Assembly (NCBI GenBank): GCA_937898415.1
Contig: CALDLA010000023.1
Coordinates: 1 to 61,544 of the forward strand
Length of the DNA stretch: 61,544 nt
Source of the DNA: an uncultured Prevotellaceae bacterium
GTDB taxonomy: Bacteria > Bacteroidota > Bacteroidia > Bacteroidales > Bacteroidaceae
Direction of reading: 5' to 3'
The notes beneath the pieces were generated by a model, which was not told the DNA's origin, did not search any database, and saw nothing but the letters and a program-made list of their open reading frames with translations. The number at the start of each line of letters is the position of its first letter. The stretch's first letter is position 1. Of the stretch, positions 24,830 to 34,195 are shown piece after piece. A program made the position numbers and the translations under genes.

Positions 24830-25864
24830 TTATCGTCTTCCGCCGAAGCCACCGCCACCGCTACGACCGCCACCACCGCCACCTGACGAACGGCTGCCGC
24901 CAAAACTGCCACCGCCGCCGAAACTGCCTGACGAGCTACTGCTGCTACTACTGCTACTACTGCTGGAATAAGAGGGAGTGTAGCTGCGCGAGGCACTGCT
25001 GCTATTGCTGTAAGTTGAAGAGCTTGACGAACGGCTGCCACCGAAGTTTCCATAGGAATTGGTGATGCGACCGCTGCTGGCAGGACGTGATGAAGAAGTA
25101 GTCGAGCGCGATGCCGTGCTGCGAGAACCGCCAAAGTTGCCTGAACGTACTCCTGACCCTACGCTGCGACCGCCGAAGGTGCCAGCCGAATAGGTGGTCG
25201 AGTGACCGTTACTGAAGCCTCGGGGACCGTTATAGTTGATGCGTCCATGATGCTCCGTACCTGCAGGGCCACTGTGATAGGCAACGCCGCCACCATAATA
25301 AGGATAGTAGCCATTCCAATAGGAATGATACCAGGGGCCATAATAACCGTAATACCAGGGATCATACCAACCATAGTACCAAGGATCGTACCAGCCGTAA
25401 TGTCCATAGTACCAGGGATCATTCCAGTACCAATAGGAGTCGTACCAGGGATAATACGATGAATAGAACCAGGGCGAATGCCAACTCCAGGAGTCGCGGC
25501 GACCGTCACGGTAACCCTCGGCATAGGCATCGGGCTCGTAGTCGTCCCAGCGGCTCATCTGACGGGTCAGCGCATAGTCATCGGCCATCATCGTAGAGTC
25601 AGGATAGACACCTTTCTGGCCATCGAAAGCGATGATGTCAGAGCCAACAGAGTCAGAGGGAACCACCTGATAGTAGCTTCCGCCACGCCGGTTGTATTCG
25701 TCCACACTGCGACTGCTTCCCGAGTAGAACGTCGGTGCCGGACGGGCAGTCACCACTCTCGGAGTGCTTTTTTTTGTCGGGACGAAGTACATGTCATCGT
25801 CCTGTGCCATCATCGTCAGAGGCAGTGCCCCCAGCATGAGCGAAACTAATAATTTGATGTTCAT
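24830..25864 (-). CDS. secreted Tyr/Trp-rich and Ser/Gly-rich low-complexity protein
   Basis: About 344 aa starting MNIKLLVSLMLGALPL with a signal peptide (cleavage after MMAQ). A middle region (about residues 135-200) is made of Asp-Pro-Trp-Tyr-Tyr-Gly-like repeats with extreme Tyr/Trp content. The C-terminal 120 residues are Ser/Gly/Arg-rich with a run of 13 Ser and Gly-rich tails ending GGRR. It is probably an intrinsically disordered or aggregating surface or periplasmic protein. No enzymatic motif is visible and I recognise no family. It is likely first in an operon with the FadL-like gene. Confidence 0.75.
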   Translation of the reverse strand: MNIKLLVSLMLGALPLTMMAQDDDMYFVPTKKSTPRVVTARPAPTFYSGSSRSVDEYNRRGGSYYQVVPSDSVGSDIIAFDGQKGVYPDSTMMADDYALTRQMSRWDDYEPDAYAEGYRDGRRDSWSWHSPWFYSSYYPWYDSYWYWNDPWYYGHYGWYDPWYYGWYDPWYYGYYGPWYHSYWNGYYPYYGGGVAYHSGPAGTEHHGRINYNGPRGFSNGHSTTYSAGTFGGRSVGSGVRSGNFGGSRSTASRSTTSSSRPASSGRITNSYGNFGGSRSSSSSTYSNSSSASRSYTPSYSSSSSSSSSSSSSGSFGGGGSFGGSRSSGGGGGGRSGGGGFGGRR

Positions 25865-25923
25865 AGTCATATTCTCCTTTGTTTTTATTGTTTCACGCTA
25901 CAAAATTAATACTATTTTCAGTG

Positions 25924-25981
25924 CAAAATTAGGGAAAAACCCTAAACGATGATAGGTTTTTCCCTATTTTTTGTAATTTTG
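25924..25981. promoter_or_regulatory. divergent promoters around an inverted repeat
   Basis: Minus -7 box TAATTTTG (25924-25931) and plus -7 box TAATTTTG for prmA (25974-25981) flank the perfect inverted repeat AGGGAAAAACC / GGTTTTTCCCT (25932-25942 and 25955-25965). The dyad could be an operator shared by the two promoters; this is inferred from position only. Confidence 0.45.
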
Positions 25982-26000
25982 CGGCAAAAATTAACAACTG

Positions 26001-26888
26001 ATGAAGTATTACGAAGTAGATTTTAACCTATCACCGACCAGTAGCGATGCCTGCGACCTGTTAGCGGCCATTGCCGGAGAGGCCGGTTTCGAGACTTTCG
26101 AAGAGACGGATAATGGCCTGAAAGGCTATGTCCAGCAACAACTCTTCGACCGCGAACAGCTTGACCTCCTGTTACAGTCATTCCCGTTTCCTGATGTGAA
26201 CGTCAGCTACACTGTCACGGAAGCTGAAGACCGCGACTGGAACGAACAATGGGAACAGGAGGGATTCGAGCCTATTCTGGTGGAAGGTGGAGTGTGGAGT
26301 GTGGAGGGAGATATGTGCCCCTCTATCCTTATTCACGACGGACGACACTATCCTCCCTCCACCCTCCACCTTCCACCCTCCACGGTTAACATCGAGATTG
26401 ACGCCCACCTGGCTTTCGGCACCGGGACCCACGAGACCACCCGCATGGTCTGCTCTACCCTACTCGACCTCTCACCTCATAGGGTCCTCGACTGCGGCTG
26501 CGGAACGGGCATTTTGGGTATAGCGGCTATGAAGCTCAGCGCCAACGAGTGTGTTGCCTACGACATTGACGAATGGAGTGTTGACAATACCCGACACAAT
26601 GCCGTCATCAACCAAGTGGAACTGACACCGCTGTTGGGCGACGCCACTATATTAAATAAGGTGGAAGGCACGTTCGACCTCGTGATGGCCAACATCAACC
26701 GCAACATCCTGCTACAGGACCTGCCGGTTTTCCGTGAGAAGATGGCTCCAGAAGCATTTCTTATCCTCAGCGGCTTCTATACCGACGATATACCACTGCT
26801 CACCGAAAAGGCTGCTTCACTCGGGCTAAAACCCGTCAGTCAGAAAGAGGAAAATGGCTGGGCTTGCATCCTGCTGACCACAAAATAG
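26001..26888 (+). CDS. prmA: ribosomal protein L11 methyltransferase
   Basis: 295 aa. The N-terminal substrate-recognition domain (MKYYEVDFNLSP, DRDWNEQWEQEGFEPI) precedes a Rossmann methyltransferase domain with ECVAYDIDEW, AFGTGTHETTR, motif I VLDCGCGTGILGIAA and the NPPF-like MANINRNI. In the linker, where orthologues have about 15-20 residues, this protein carries a longer segment. Its DNA begins with GGTGGAAGGTGGAG and ends with the exact inverted complement CTCCACCTTCCACC (26279-26292 / 26364-26377), giving an in-frame hairpin-forming insert. Core motifs are intact, so activity is probably retained. Confidence 0.93.
   Translation: MKYYEVDFNLSPTSSDACDLLAAIAGEAGFETFEETDNGLKGYVQQQLFDREQLDLLLQSFPFPDVNVSYTVTEAEDRDWNEQWEQEGFEPILVEGGVWSVEGDMCPSILIHDGRHYPPSTLHLPPSTVNIEIDAHLAFGTGTHETTRMVCSTLLDLSPHRVLDCGCGTGILGIAAMKLSANECVAYDIDEWSVDNTRHNAVINQVELTPLLGDATILNKVEGTFDLVMANINRNILLQDLPVFREKMAPEAFLILSGFYTDDIPLLTEKAASLGLKPVSQKEENGWACILLTTK
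26278..26384 (+). repeat. inverted-repeat low-complexity insert inside prmA
   Basis: A 14-bp perfect inverted repeat plus further TGGAG / CTCCA words flank about 50 nt. The whole segment is translated in frame within the domain linker of PrmA. Confidence 0.6.
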
Positions 26889-26942
26889 AATAATTAGGAA
26901 AAGAAATATGAAGAAACGCGTTGCCGTTTCGAATTTATTTTG

Positions 26943-26950
26943 TATCTTTG
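26943..26950 (+). promoter_or_regulatory. -7 box for tkt
   Basis: TATCTTTG, preceded by a GTTGCC -33-like site; 38 nt upstream of the transketolase ATG. Confidence 0.55.
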
Positions 26951-26988
26951 TGCCCAAATCGCTATTTATATACTAATATTAACGTATT

Positions 26989-29001
26989 ATGAACGACAAC
27001 AAAGTTATGAACATGGCAGCCGACAATATCCGTATTCTGGCTGCTTCGATGGTTGAAAAGGCTAAGTCGGGACACCCCGGCGGCGCTATGGGTGGTGCAG
27101 ATTTCATCAACACCCTGTACTCAGAGTTCTTAGTTTACGACCCCGAGAATCCCGCTTGGGAAGGTCGCGACCGTTTCTTCCTCGACCCCGGCCACATGGC
27201 TCCGATGCTCTACAGCCAGCTCGCTCTCATCGGCAAGTACTCGCTGGAGGATCTGAAGAACCTGCGTCAGTGGGGCTCGGTGACTCCTGGTCACCCCGAG
27301 CGTGAGATTGAGCGCGGCATCGAAAACACCTCTGGTCCCCTCGGTCAGGGTCACACCTTCGCCGTGGGTGCTGCCATCGCCGCCAAGTTCCTGAAGGCTC
27401 GTCTGGGCGACGTCATGAACCAGACCATCTACGCCTACATCTCCGATGGTGGTGTGCAGGAGGAGATTTCGCAGGGTGCTGGCCGTATTGCCGGTAACCT
27501 GGGACTTGACAACCTTATCATGTTCTACGATGCCAACGATATCCAACTGTCTACGAAGACTGAGGTGGTGACCTGCGAGGACACTGCCAAGAAGTATGAG
27601 TCTTGGGGCTGGTATGTTCAGAAGATTGACGGTAACGACGTTGACCAGATCCGCGAGGCCATCAAGAAAGCTCAGGCTGAGAAGGAGCGTCCTTCACTCA
27701 TCATCGGTCACTGTGTGATGGGTAAGGGTGCCCGTAAGGCAGACGGCTCTTCCTACGAGAGCAACTGCGCTACTCACGGTGCTCCCCTCGGTGGTGATGC
27801 CTATATCAACACGATGAAGAACCTGGGTGCTGATCCCGAGAATCCCTTCCAGATCTTCCCCGAAGTGCAGGAGCTCTATGCTAAGCGCGCTGAGGAGCTG
27901 AAGAAGATTGTGGCTGAGCGTTATGCTGCCAAGGCTGAGTGGGCAAAGGCTAATCCTGAGAAGGCTGCCCAGCTCGAGGAGTGGTTCAGCGGCAAGGCTC
28001 CGAAGATTGACTGGTCGAAGGTGGAACAGAAGGCTGGCTCGGCTACCCGTAGCGCTTCTGCTGCCGTACTCGGTCAGTTGGCTGAGCAGGTGCCCAACAT
28101 GATCTGCGCTTCTGCCGACCTCTCTAACTCTGACAACACCAACGGCTTCCTGAAGAAGACTAAGGACCTGGTGAAGGGCGACTTCAGCGGTGCCTTCTTC
28201 GAGGCTGGTGTGGCTGAACTGACGATGGCTTGCTGCTGTATCGGTATGGCCCTGCACGGTGGTGTCATCCCCGCTTGCGGTACGTTCTTTGTATTCTCTG
28301 ACTACATGAAACCCGCCGTTCGTATGGCTGCCCTCATGGAGCTGCCCGTGAAGTTCATCTGGACTCACGATGCCTTCCGCGTTGGTGAGGATGGTCCTAC
28401 CCATGAGCCTGTTGAGCAAGAGGCACAGATCCGCCTGATGGAGAAGTTGAAGAACCACCACGGCAAGAACTCTGTGCTCGTCGTTCGTCCTGCCGATGCT
28501 GAGGAGACCACCGTCTGCTGGCGTATGGCTATGGAAAATGTCGATACCCCGACCGCTCTCATCTTCTCGCGTCAGAACATCGAGATGCTGCCCGAGGGCA
28601 ACGACTACAGCCAGGCTACGAAGGGTGCTTACGTTGTCGCAGGTTCCGACGAGAACTACGATGTCATCCTGCTCGCTTCCGGTTCTGAGGTTTCTACGCT
28701 GGAGGCTGGTGCCAAGCTTTTGGCTGCCGACGGTATCAAGACACGCGTGGTGAGCGTTCCTTCTGAGGGTCTCTTCCGCGCACAGAGCAAGGAATATCAG
28801 CAGAGCGTACTGCCTACAGGCAAGAAGAAGTTCGGCCTGACCGCTGGTCTGCCCGTCAACCTCGAAGGTCTGGTAGGTGCCGACGGTACTGTCTGGGGTC
28901 TCGAGTCGTTCGGTTTCTCAGCTCCCTACAAGGTGCTTGACGAGAAGCTCGGCTTCACTGGTCAGAACGTTTACGAACAAGTAAAGAAACTGTTAGCATA
29001 A
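26989..29001 (+). CDS. tkt: transketolase
   Basis: 670 aa thiamine-diphosphate enzyme of the non-oxidative pentose phosphate pathway. Visible features are the N-terminal KAKSGHPGGAMGGADF, FFLDPGHMAPMLYSQL, the GPLGQGHTFAVGAA region, the ThDP/Mg site SDGGVQEE...YDANDIQL, and the pyrimidine-domain segments FFEAGVAEL and THDAFRVGEDGPTHEP. Length and domain order are standard. A strong terminator follows. Codon use is highly biased, as expected for an abundant enzyme. Confidence 0.96.
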   Translation: MNDNKVMNMAADNIRILAASMVEKAKSGHPGGAMGGADFINTLYSEFLVYDPENPAWEGRDRFFLDPGHMAPMLYSQLALIGKYSLEDLKNLRQWGSVTPGHPEREIERGIENTSGPLGQGHTFAVGAAIAAKFLKARLGDVMNQTIYAYISDGGVQEEISQGAGRIAGNLGLDNLIMFYDANDIQLSTKTEVVTCEDTAKKYESWGWYVQKIDGNDVDQIREAIKKAQAEKERPSLIIGHCVMGKGARKADGSSYESNCATHGAPLGGDAYINTMKNLGADPENPFQIFPEVQELYAKRAEELKKIVAERYAAKAEWAKANPEKAAQLEEWFSGKAPKIDWSKVEQKAGSATRSASAAVLGQLAEQVPNMICASADLSNSDNTNGFLKKTKDLVKGDFSGAFFEAGVAELTMACCCIGMALHGGVIPACGTFFVFSDYMKPAVRMAALMELPVKFIWTHDAFRVGEDGPTHEPVEQEAQIRLMEKLKNHHGKNSVLVVRPADAEETTVCWRMAMENVDTPTALIFSRQNIEMLPEGNDYSQATKGAYVVAGSDENYDVILLASGSEVSTLEAGAKLLAADGIKTRVVSVPSEGLFRAQSKEYQQSVLPTGKKKFGLTAGLPVNLEGLVGADGTVWGLESFGFSAPYKVLDEKLGFTGQNVYEQVKKLLA

Positions 29002-29048
29002 CAATGCTCATAGCTTTGTGATCTAATTTATTTTGTTAAAACCTGGAG

Positions 29049-29081
29049 CCTCCACCCTATTTAGTGGAGGTTCTTTTTTTT
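29049..29081 (+). terminator. tkt terminator
   Basis: CCTCCAC / GTGGAGG stem with 8-nt loop, then TTC and eight or more T. Confidence 0.85.
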
Positions 29082-29092
29082 GTAGCAACCAC

Positions 29093-29130
29093 AAAAAAAA
29101 CCGGACTCCCGATTCACATCGGGAGTCCGT
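29093..29130 (-). terminator. galE terminator
   Basis: GGACTCCCGAT / ATCGGGAGTCC stem with tetraloop, followed on the minus strand by GG and a T8 tract. Confidence 0.85.
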
Positions 29131-29191
29131 AACAACACAAACACAAAAATAGTCAGAATTAACCGACCATATAGGTAGTCGAGGGGGAATA

Positions 29192-30232
29192 CTACTGTAT
29201 TCCGTCCTCACGTAGTTTCTCCTGCCACTTCCAGGCCGAGCGGAGCACATCCTCAGTAGGAGTCTCGGCCTTCCAGCCCAGTACTTCGTTGGCTTTTGTG
29301 ACGTCGCCCCACACCTGCTCGATGTCGCCTTCACGACGGGGAGCATAGGTCCAGTTCACCTTCACGCCCGTAGCCTTCTCAAAGCCTTCAACGACCTCGA
29401 GGGTTGACAGTCCGCGACCCGTGCCGATGTTGAATACCTCGACGGCATCGGTTTCGGGCTGATCGAGCACACGCTCCATCGCCTTCACATGGGCCTTGGC
29501 CAAATCGACGACATAGATGTAATCGCGGATACAAGTGTGGTCGGGGGTATTGTAGTCGTTGCCGAAGATCTTCAGCTGGCCGCGGATACCCATAGCCGTC
29601 TGTGTGACGAAAGGGATGAGGTTCATAGGCACACCATTGGGCAACTCGCCGATGAGTGCGGTGGGGTGTGCGCCGATGGGGTTGAAGTAGCGCAAAATGA
29701 TTGACTTGATAGGAGCACCAGAGTGGATATAGTCCTGAATAATCTCCTCGTTAATCTGCTTGGTATTGCCGTATGGCGACAGGGCCTTCTGGATGGGAGC
29801 CTTCTCCGTGACGGGCAGGTTCTCCTGAGAAGGCTGACCATAGACGGTACACGAACTGCTGAAGATGATACCCTTCACATCGTACTTCGGCATCAGTTCC
29901 AACAGGTTGATGAGACTGGTGAGGTTGTTACGATAATAAAGCAAGGGCTTTTCGACAGACTCGCCCACGGCCTTGGAGGCAGCGAAATGGATGATGCCTT
30001 CAATCTTGGGGTACTTCTGGAATACAGCCTCCAATGCCTCGAAGTCGCAGCAGTCAACCTGCTCGAAGGCAGGACGTACACCAGTAATCTTCTCAATACC
30101 GTCGATAACATTGGCATTTGAGTTTGACAGGTTGTCGATGATAACCACCTCATAGCCTGCCTGTTGCAATTCAACGGTGGTATGGCTGCCAATAAAGCCC
30201 GTACCGCCTGTGACAAGAATCGTCTGTTTCAT
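29192..30232 (-). CDS. galE: UDP-glucose 4-epimerase
   Basis: 346 aa short-chain dehydrogenase fold enzyme interconverting UDP-glucose and UDP-galactose. It has the NAD-binding GGTGFIGSHT (residues 8-17), the catalytic Ser/Tyr-x3-Lys region FSSSCTVYG...SPYGNTKQ, the DYIYVVDLAKAH segment and GTGRGLSTLEVV. Its -7 box TATCTTTG (30283-30290) lies just downstream of the terminator of the HTCS gene, so it is transcribed separately. Confidence 0.95.
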   Translation of the reverse strand: MKQTILVTGGTGFIGSHTTVELQQAGYEVVIIDNLSNSNANVIDGIEKITGVRPAFEQVDCCDFEALEAVFQKYPKIEGIIHFAASKAVGESVEKPLLYYRNNLTSLINLLELMPKYDVKGIIFSSSCTVYGQPSQENLPVTEKAPIQKALSPYGNTKQINEEIIQDYIHSGAPIKSIILRYFNPIGAHPTALIGELPNGVPMNLIPFVTQTAMGIRGQLKIFGNDYNTPDHTCIRDYIYVVDLAKAHVKAMERVLDQPETDAVEVFNIGTGRGLSTLEVVEGFEKATGVKVNWTYAPRREGDIEQVWGDVTKANEVLGWKAETPTEDVLRSAWKWQEKLREDGIQ

Positions 30233-30298
30233 ATTGATTGTTTTGTTTGCTATTATTAGACTCTGTTTTAAGTTACCGCTTGCAAAGATATATAAAAA

Positions 30299-30323
30299 AG
30301 CCGAAAGTGCAAAACTTTCGGCT
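30299..30323 (-). terminator. HTCS terminator overlapping its stop codon
   Basis: AGCCGAAAGT / ACTTTCGGCT stem followed on the minus strand by TTTTTTATA. Its 5' arm includes bases of the HTCS stop codon (30322-30324). Confidence 0.8.
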
Positions 30324-33300
30324 AATTATTTGTCTTATGAGTGTCAGCATACTCTGAAGGCGACTGTCCGAAGTGAGCTTTGAAGGCGGTCGAAAAGTGT
30401 GCCTGATCAACATATCCCACAAGCGACGCAATCTGGGCCACATTGACGGAACCTTCACGCAACAGCCTTGCTGCCTGCTCCATACGCAGGTTGCGCAGGA
30501 ACTTTCCAGACGAAAGACCGGTTATCTCCTTCATACGGCGGTGAAGCTGTGCCCGGCTGATGCCCACCTCGCTGGCCAGCATATCGACGCTGTAGGCTGG
30601 GTTCGACATATTGGCATTGACAGATTTCATAACGCGCTCCATCAGACTGTCGTCATAGCTCTTCACCTCAATGTTCTCCACACGTTCCTCCTGAGCCACA
30701 GCTCCGCTGAACTTGCCACGCAAGCGACGGATGTTGTCGATGAGGTTGTCTATCTGGATGTGAAGTTCCTCCATATTGAAAGGTTTGGCCAGATAGGCGT
30801 CGGCACCCGACTTCAGTCCCTCAAGCTTATGTTCGAACTCAACCTTCGAGGTCAGCATAATGACGGGCAACTGCGAAATCTGGGGGTGCGACTTGATACG
30901 CTTCAGGAGTGTCAGGCCGTCCATCTCAGGCATCATGACATCGCTGATGACGAGGTCGAAGTTACCCGTCAGCAGCATCTTGAGGGCCTCCTTGCCGTTG
31001 GGTGCATGCTCGAACTTGTAGTAGCTGCCGAGCTCGCTGACAATGTAGTCGGCAATCTCGCGGTCGTCATCGACCACCAGCACTTTGAACTGGCGGAAAG
31101 GCTGGCGACCACCAGTACTGTCAGAAAGCACCTCGCGAGCCGGCGCATCGGTGAGAATCTGCTCAGGCGTCAGATGCTTATTGCCCTTAGGCAAGGTCAC
31201 CGTGAAGCAGGCGCCCTGAGGCACGTCACTACGGTTCTGAGCCTTGATCTGACCACCGTGCATCTGAGTGATGGCGCGGCAGAGGTTGAGTCCGATGCCT
31301 GTTCCCTGCATGCCTATATCGCCCGAGTTACGTCCTTGGTAGAAACGGTCGAAGAGCCGTTCAGGGTTCTCATCCTTGAAGCCGATGCCGTTGTCAACGA
31401 CCTGTATATCCACCGTATTCTCCGTATCGCGGAGCACCACTTTCACCTCACCACCCTCAAATGTATATTTGAAAGCATTGGACAACAGATTGGAGATGAC
31501 CTTGTCAAAGTTGATGCGGTCAACCCAAGCCATCACGTGGTCTTTCTCATGCTCGAAGGTGAAGGTGATGTTACGCTGTTCAGCGCTGAACTGGTAGAGC
31601 TTACAGATGCCGCTGATGAAGTCCACCAGGTTGGTCTCCCGACAGTGCAGCTGCATCTGGTTCTTATCTATGCGCCGCTCATCAAGTATCTGGTTCACAA
31701 TCTGCATCAGGCGTTGGGCGTTGCGGTCTATCGTGTCGATGTAGCCCTTGCCTTCATCCTCGCCTACAAGGTCCTTCAGCTTGGCCAGCGGTCCCATGAT
31801 GAGCGTCAGCGGCGAGCGGATGTCGTGGGTGGCATTGATGAGGAACTTCATCTTTTCCTCGGCCAGCTGCCGCTTGGTACGGCGGCGCCAAGCCCATCCT
31901 GACCAGATGATGATACCCAATAATGCTAATATATAAATAAGGTATGCCCACGTAGAAAGATACCAGGGAGGTGTTACGGTTACGGTAATGACGGTGGGCT
32001 TGGAATAGACATCAGCAGAAAGTGCGCGCACCTCAATGTCATACGAACCAGGCTGCAGGTGGCTCAATTGGATGGAGTTCTGTCCCTCAGGCGCCTGTAT
32101 CCACTTGTCATTGTTGATGCGGTACTCATAGATAATGCTGCTGGGATTGTTGAAGTCAAGCAAGGAGAACTCCAGTGAGATTCCTGTATCCAGATAGGAA
32201 ACACGGTAATGGTTCTCCTCAGCCAAGCGGTTGGTGCTGTTGCCGGCAATATAGAAACCCGTCATCTTGACATCGGGCAGCTCCTTGTGGCTACCTGTCA
32301 CCTTCGAAGGCAGGAACACCGTCAGGCCGTCGTTGTTAGCCAGATACACCATATCATCAGCCGTATGCATTCCCACGCAGTTGATATACTCCTTGGCCGT
32401 CAGACCATTGCCACTAACATGGCCGATGAACTTCTTCTTCCTGACGTCATACTGCCAGATGCCCATAGACGTAGAGCACCAGATGTCGCCATCGGCGGCC
32501 TCGACGATATAGCCAACCACCTTGTCGGCAAGGACACCGCCATCATCGAAGGGAAGGGCCTCGGCAGCTCCAGCAGCATAACGGTACAGTCCCTGGTCAG
32601 TGCCGATGAGTATCTCACCCTTGCGCGTCTCACAGAGCGAGTAACACATCCTGCCGTCCAACTGTTTCTCCCATCCATAGGGATGGAAACTGTCGTCCTT
32701 CGGGTCGTAAGTGCAGACACCTGACGAGGTGGCCAGCCACAAACGGCCGTTATGGTCGAACATCATGGCCAGTATCCAGTTGTTCCACAGTTTTCCCTTG
32801 ACAGGATTCTCGTCTGTTGAGAGGTACTTGCGCACTTCGTGAGTCACCGTGTTGTAAATACAGAATCCGCGCGAATAGGTCGAGATATACAGGTTGCCGT
32901 CACCGTTGTCAATCATGTCGTTCAGTTTCTCACAAACCAATGAGATATGACGCTCTGAACGTCCTGTCAACGGGTCATAGGCGTACAAAGCCTCGTCAGT
33001 ACCAATCCAGTAGTTCTTGTGCTTGTCACGATAGATGAACTCGGCAGCCGTAGGGGCTGATGGATGGGCAACGATACGTCCGTGATTGTCAAAACCATAG
33101 ACGCCATTACCCTGAAGTGTACACCACGTCATCCCCTGACTGCCCTCACAGACGGAGGTGATGGTAGAGCTGACGCTGTAACGCTGAGTCGAGAAACTCC
33201 AGGCCGAAAACTGCGGCTGCAAGCGGGGAAGCATCACGAGTCCCTTCGACTGACATCCCAGCCAGATATTCCCCAGACGGTCTTCCTGGATAGCCATGAT

Positions 33301-34179
33301 TTTGGCCGTATTCAGGTCGATGCCTTGCAGGCTGCACTCCACGCGATTCAGCGTCCTGCTGCCTTTCGACAGCTTAAAGAGTCCGTCGCCTCGCGTTCCG
33401 ATGTAGAGATTGTCATCATGGTCCAGATAAGCGCTGCACATCACGACATCCTTGCCGCCAAAGGCCGACATATCGATATTCGCCAGCGAGAGTTCGCCAT
33501 TGCTGTAGCTGTAGATACCATGCAGACAGATAATCAGAATCTCATTGCCGACCTCGACTAACTTCACCACCATCCCTTTCTCAACGAACAACTGGTGAAC
33601 CTCGCCGTGTTCCATGAACGTCACCTCTTCGCCATATCCGCACTTCCAGAAACGTCCCTTGCTGTCCTCCATCATCTGGTTGAAATACCATTTACCACCG
33701 CTGGAGGAGTAGCCGTCCGGTATCTTTTGAAGCGAGTCGCCTGTCAGCAGGTGAAGTCCGCGGCCGGAGGTTCCTACCAGGAAATCGCCGTTGCGACGTT
33801 CCATCATGCTGATAACGCGAGGCTTCTCGTTGTTGGAAAAGGGATATTCGACAAAGCGCCCTGAGCCATAGTCAAAGCGGGAAAGTCCCAGACGGGTGCC
33901 AACCCACAGGCGCCCTTGGCTGTCGTTGTAGAGCTTGACCACGATATTGCTGTTCAGCGTGGCCTCGTTGCCCGACTGGTGCAGGTAGGTTGTGAAGCGA
34001 TAGCCATCGAACTTGTTCAGACCGTTCTCGGTAGCTATCCAAATATATCCGAACTTGTCCTGACATACATCATTGATGAGACCGCTTGAGAAGCGCTCCG
34101 AAGGATAGTACTGGCCTGTCTGACCAAAAGTCAGGGTGACGACTGAGAGAAGGACCGACAACAATAGATTCCGCTTCAT
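30322..34179 (-). CDS. hybrid two-component system sensor/regulator (HTCS)
   Basis: 1285 aa from MKRNLLLSVLLSV (signal peptide, cut after TFGQ). Order: periplasmic two-bladed propeller region (repeats such as DKFGYIWIATENGLNKFDG and DSQGRLWVGTRLGLSRFD), Y_Y_Y domain (about 700-760), one membrane span (about 770-790), HisKA with NATHDIRSPLTLIMG, HATPase (DNGIGF, GTGIGLNL), receiver with Asp in DLVISDVMMPEMDG, and an AraC-type DNA-binding domain at the C-terminus. HTCS proteins normally sense glycan fragments and control nearby polysaccharide loci, but no SusC/D genes are in the window. The ATG is only 16 nt after the leuB stop, and no -7 box is visible in the gap. The longest frame starts at 34221 inside leuB, but the signal peptide favours 34179. 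Confidence 0.92.
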   Translation of the reverse strand: MKRNLLLSVLLSVVTLTFGQTGQYYPSERFSSGLINDVCQDKFGYIWIATENGLNKFDGYRFTTYLHQSGNEATLNSNIVVKLYNDSQGRLWVGTRLGLSRFDYGSGRFVEYPFSNNEKPRVISMMERRNGDFLVGTSGRGLHLLTGDSLQKIPDGYSSSGGKWYFNQMMEDSKGRFWKCGYGEEVTFMEHGEVHQLFVEKGMVVKLVEVGNEILIICLHGIYSYSNGELSLANIDMSAFGGKDVVMCSAYLDHDDNLYIGTRGDGLFKLSKGSRTLNRVECSLQGIDLNTAKIMAIQEDRLGNIWLGCQSKGLVMLPRLQPQFSAWSFSTQRYSVSSTITSVCEGSQGMTWCTLQGNGVYGFDNHGRIVAHPSAPTAAEFIYRDKHKNYWIGTDEALYAYDPLTGRSERHISLVCEKLNDMIDNGDGNLYISTYSRGFCIYNTVTHEVRKYLSTDENPVKGKLWNNWILAMMFDHNGRLWLATSSGVCTYDPKDDSFHPYGWEKQLDGRMCYSLCETRKGEILIGTDQGLYRYAAGAAEALPFDDGGVLADKVVGYIVEAADGDIWCSTSMGIWQYDVRKKKFIGHVSGNGLTAKEYINCVGMHTADDMVYLANNDGLTVFLPSKVTGSHKELPDVKMTGFYIAGNSTNRLAEENHYRVSYLDTGISLEFSLLDFNNPSSIIYEYRINNDKWIQAPEGQNSIQLSHLQPGSYDIEVRALSADVYSKPTVITVTVTPPWYLSTWAYLIYILALLGIIIWSGWAWRRRTKRQLAEEKMKFLINATHDIRSPLTLIMGPLAKLKDLVGEDEGKGYIDTIDRNAQRLMQIVNQILDERRIDKNQMQLHCRETNLVDFISGICKLYQFSAEQRNITFTFEHEKDHVMAWVDRINFDKVISNLLSNAFKYTFEGGEVKVVLRDTENTVDIQVVDNGIGFKDENPERLFDRFYQGRNSGDIGMQGTGIGLNLCRAITQMHGGQIKAQNRSDVPQGACFTVTLPKGNKHLTPEQILTDAPAREVLSDSTGGRQPFRQFKVLVVDDDREIADYIVSELGSYYKFEHAPNGKEALKMLLTGNFDLVISDVMMPEMDGLTLLKRIKSHPQISQLPVIMLTSKVEFEHKLEGLKSGADAYLAKPFNMEELHIQIDNLIDNIRRLRGKFSGAVAQEERVENIEVKSYDDSLMERVMKSVNANMSNPAYSVDMLASEVGISRAQLHRRMKEITGLSSGKFLRNLRMEQAARLLREGSVNVAQIASLVGYVDQAHFSTAFKAHFGQSPSEYADTHKTNN

Positions 34180-34195
34180 ACTGCAGGGATTTTGT

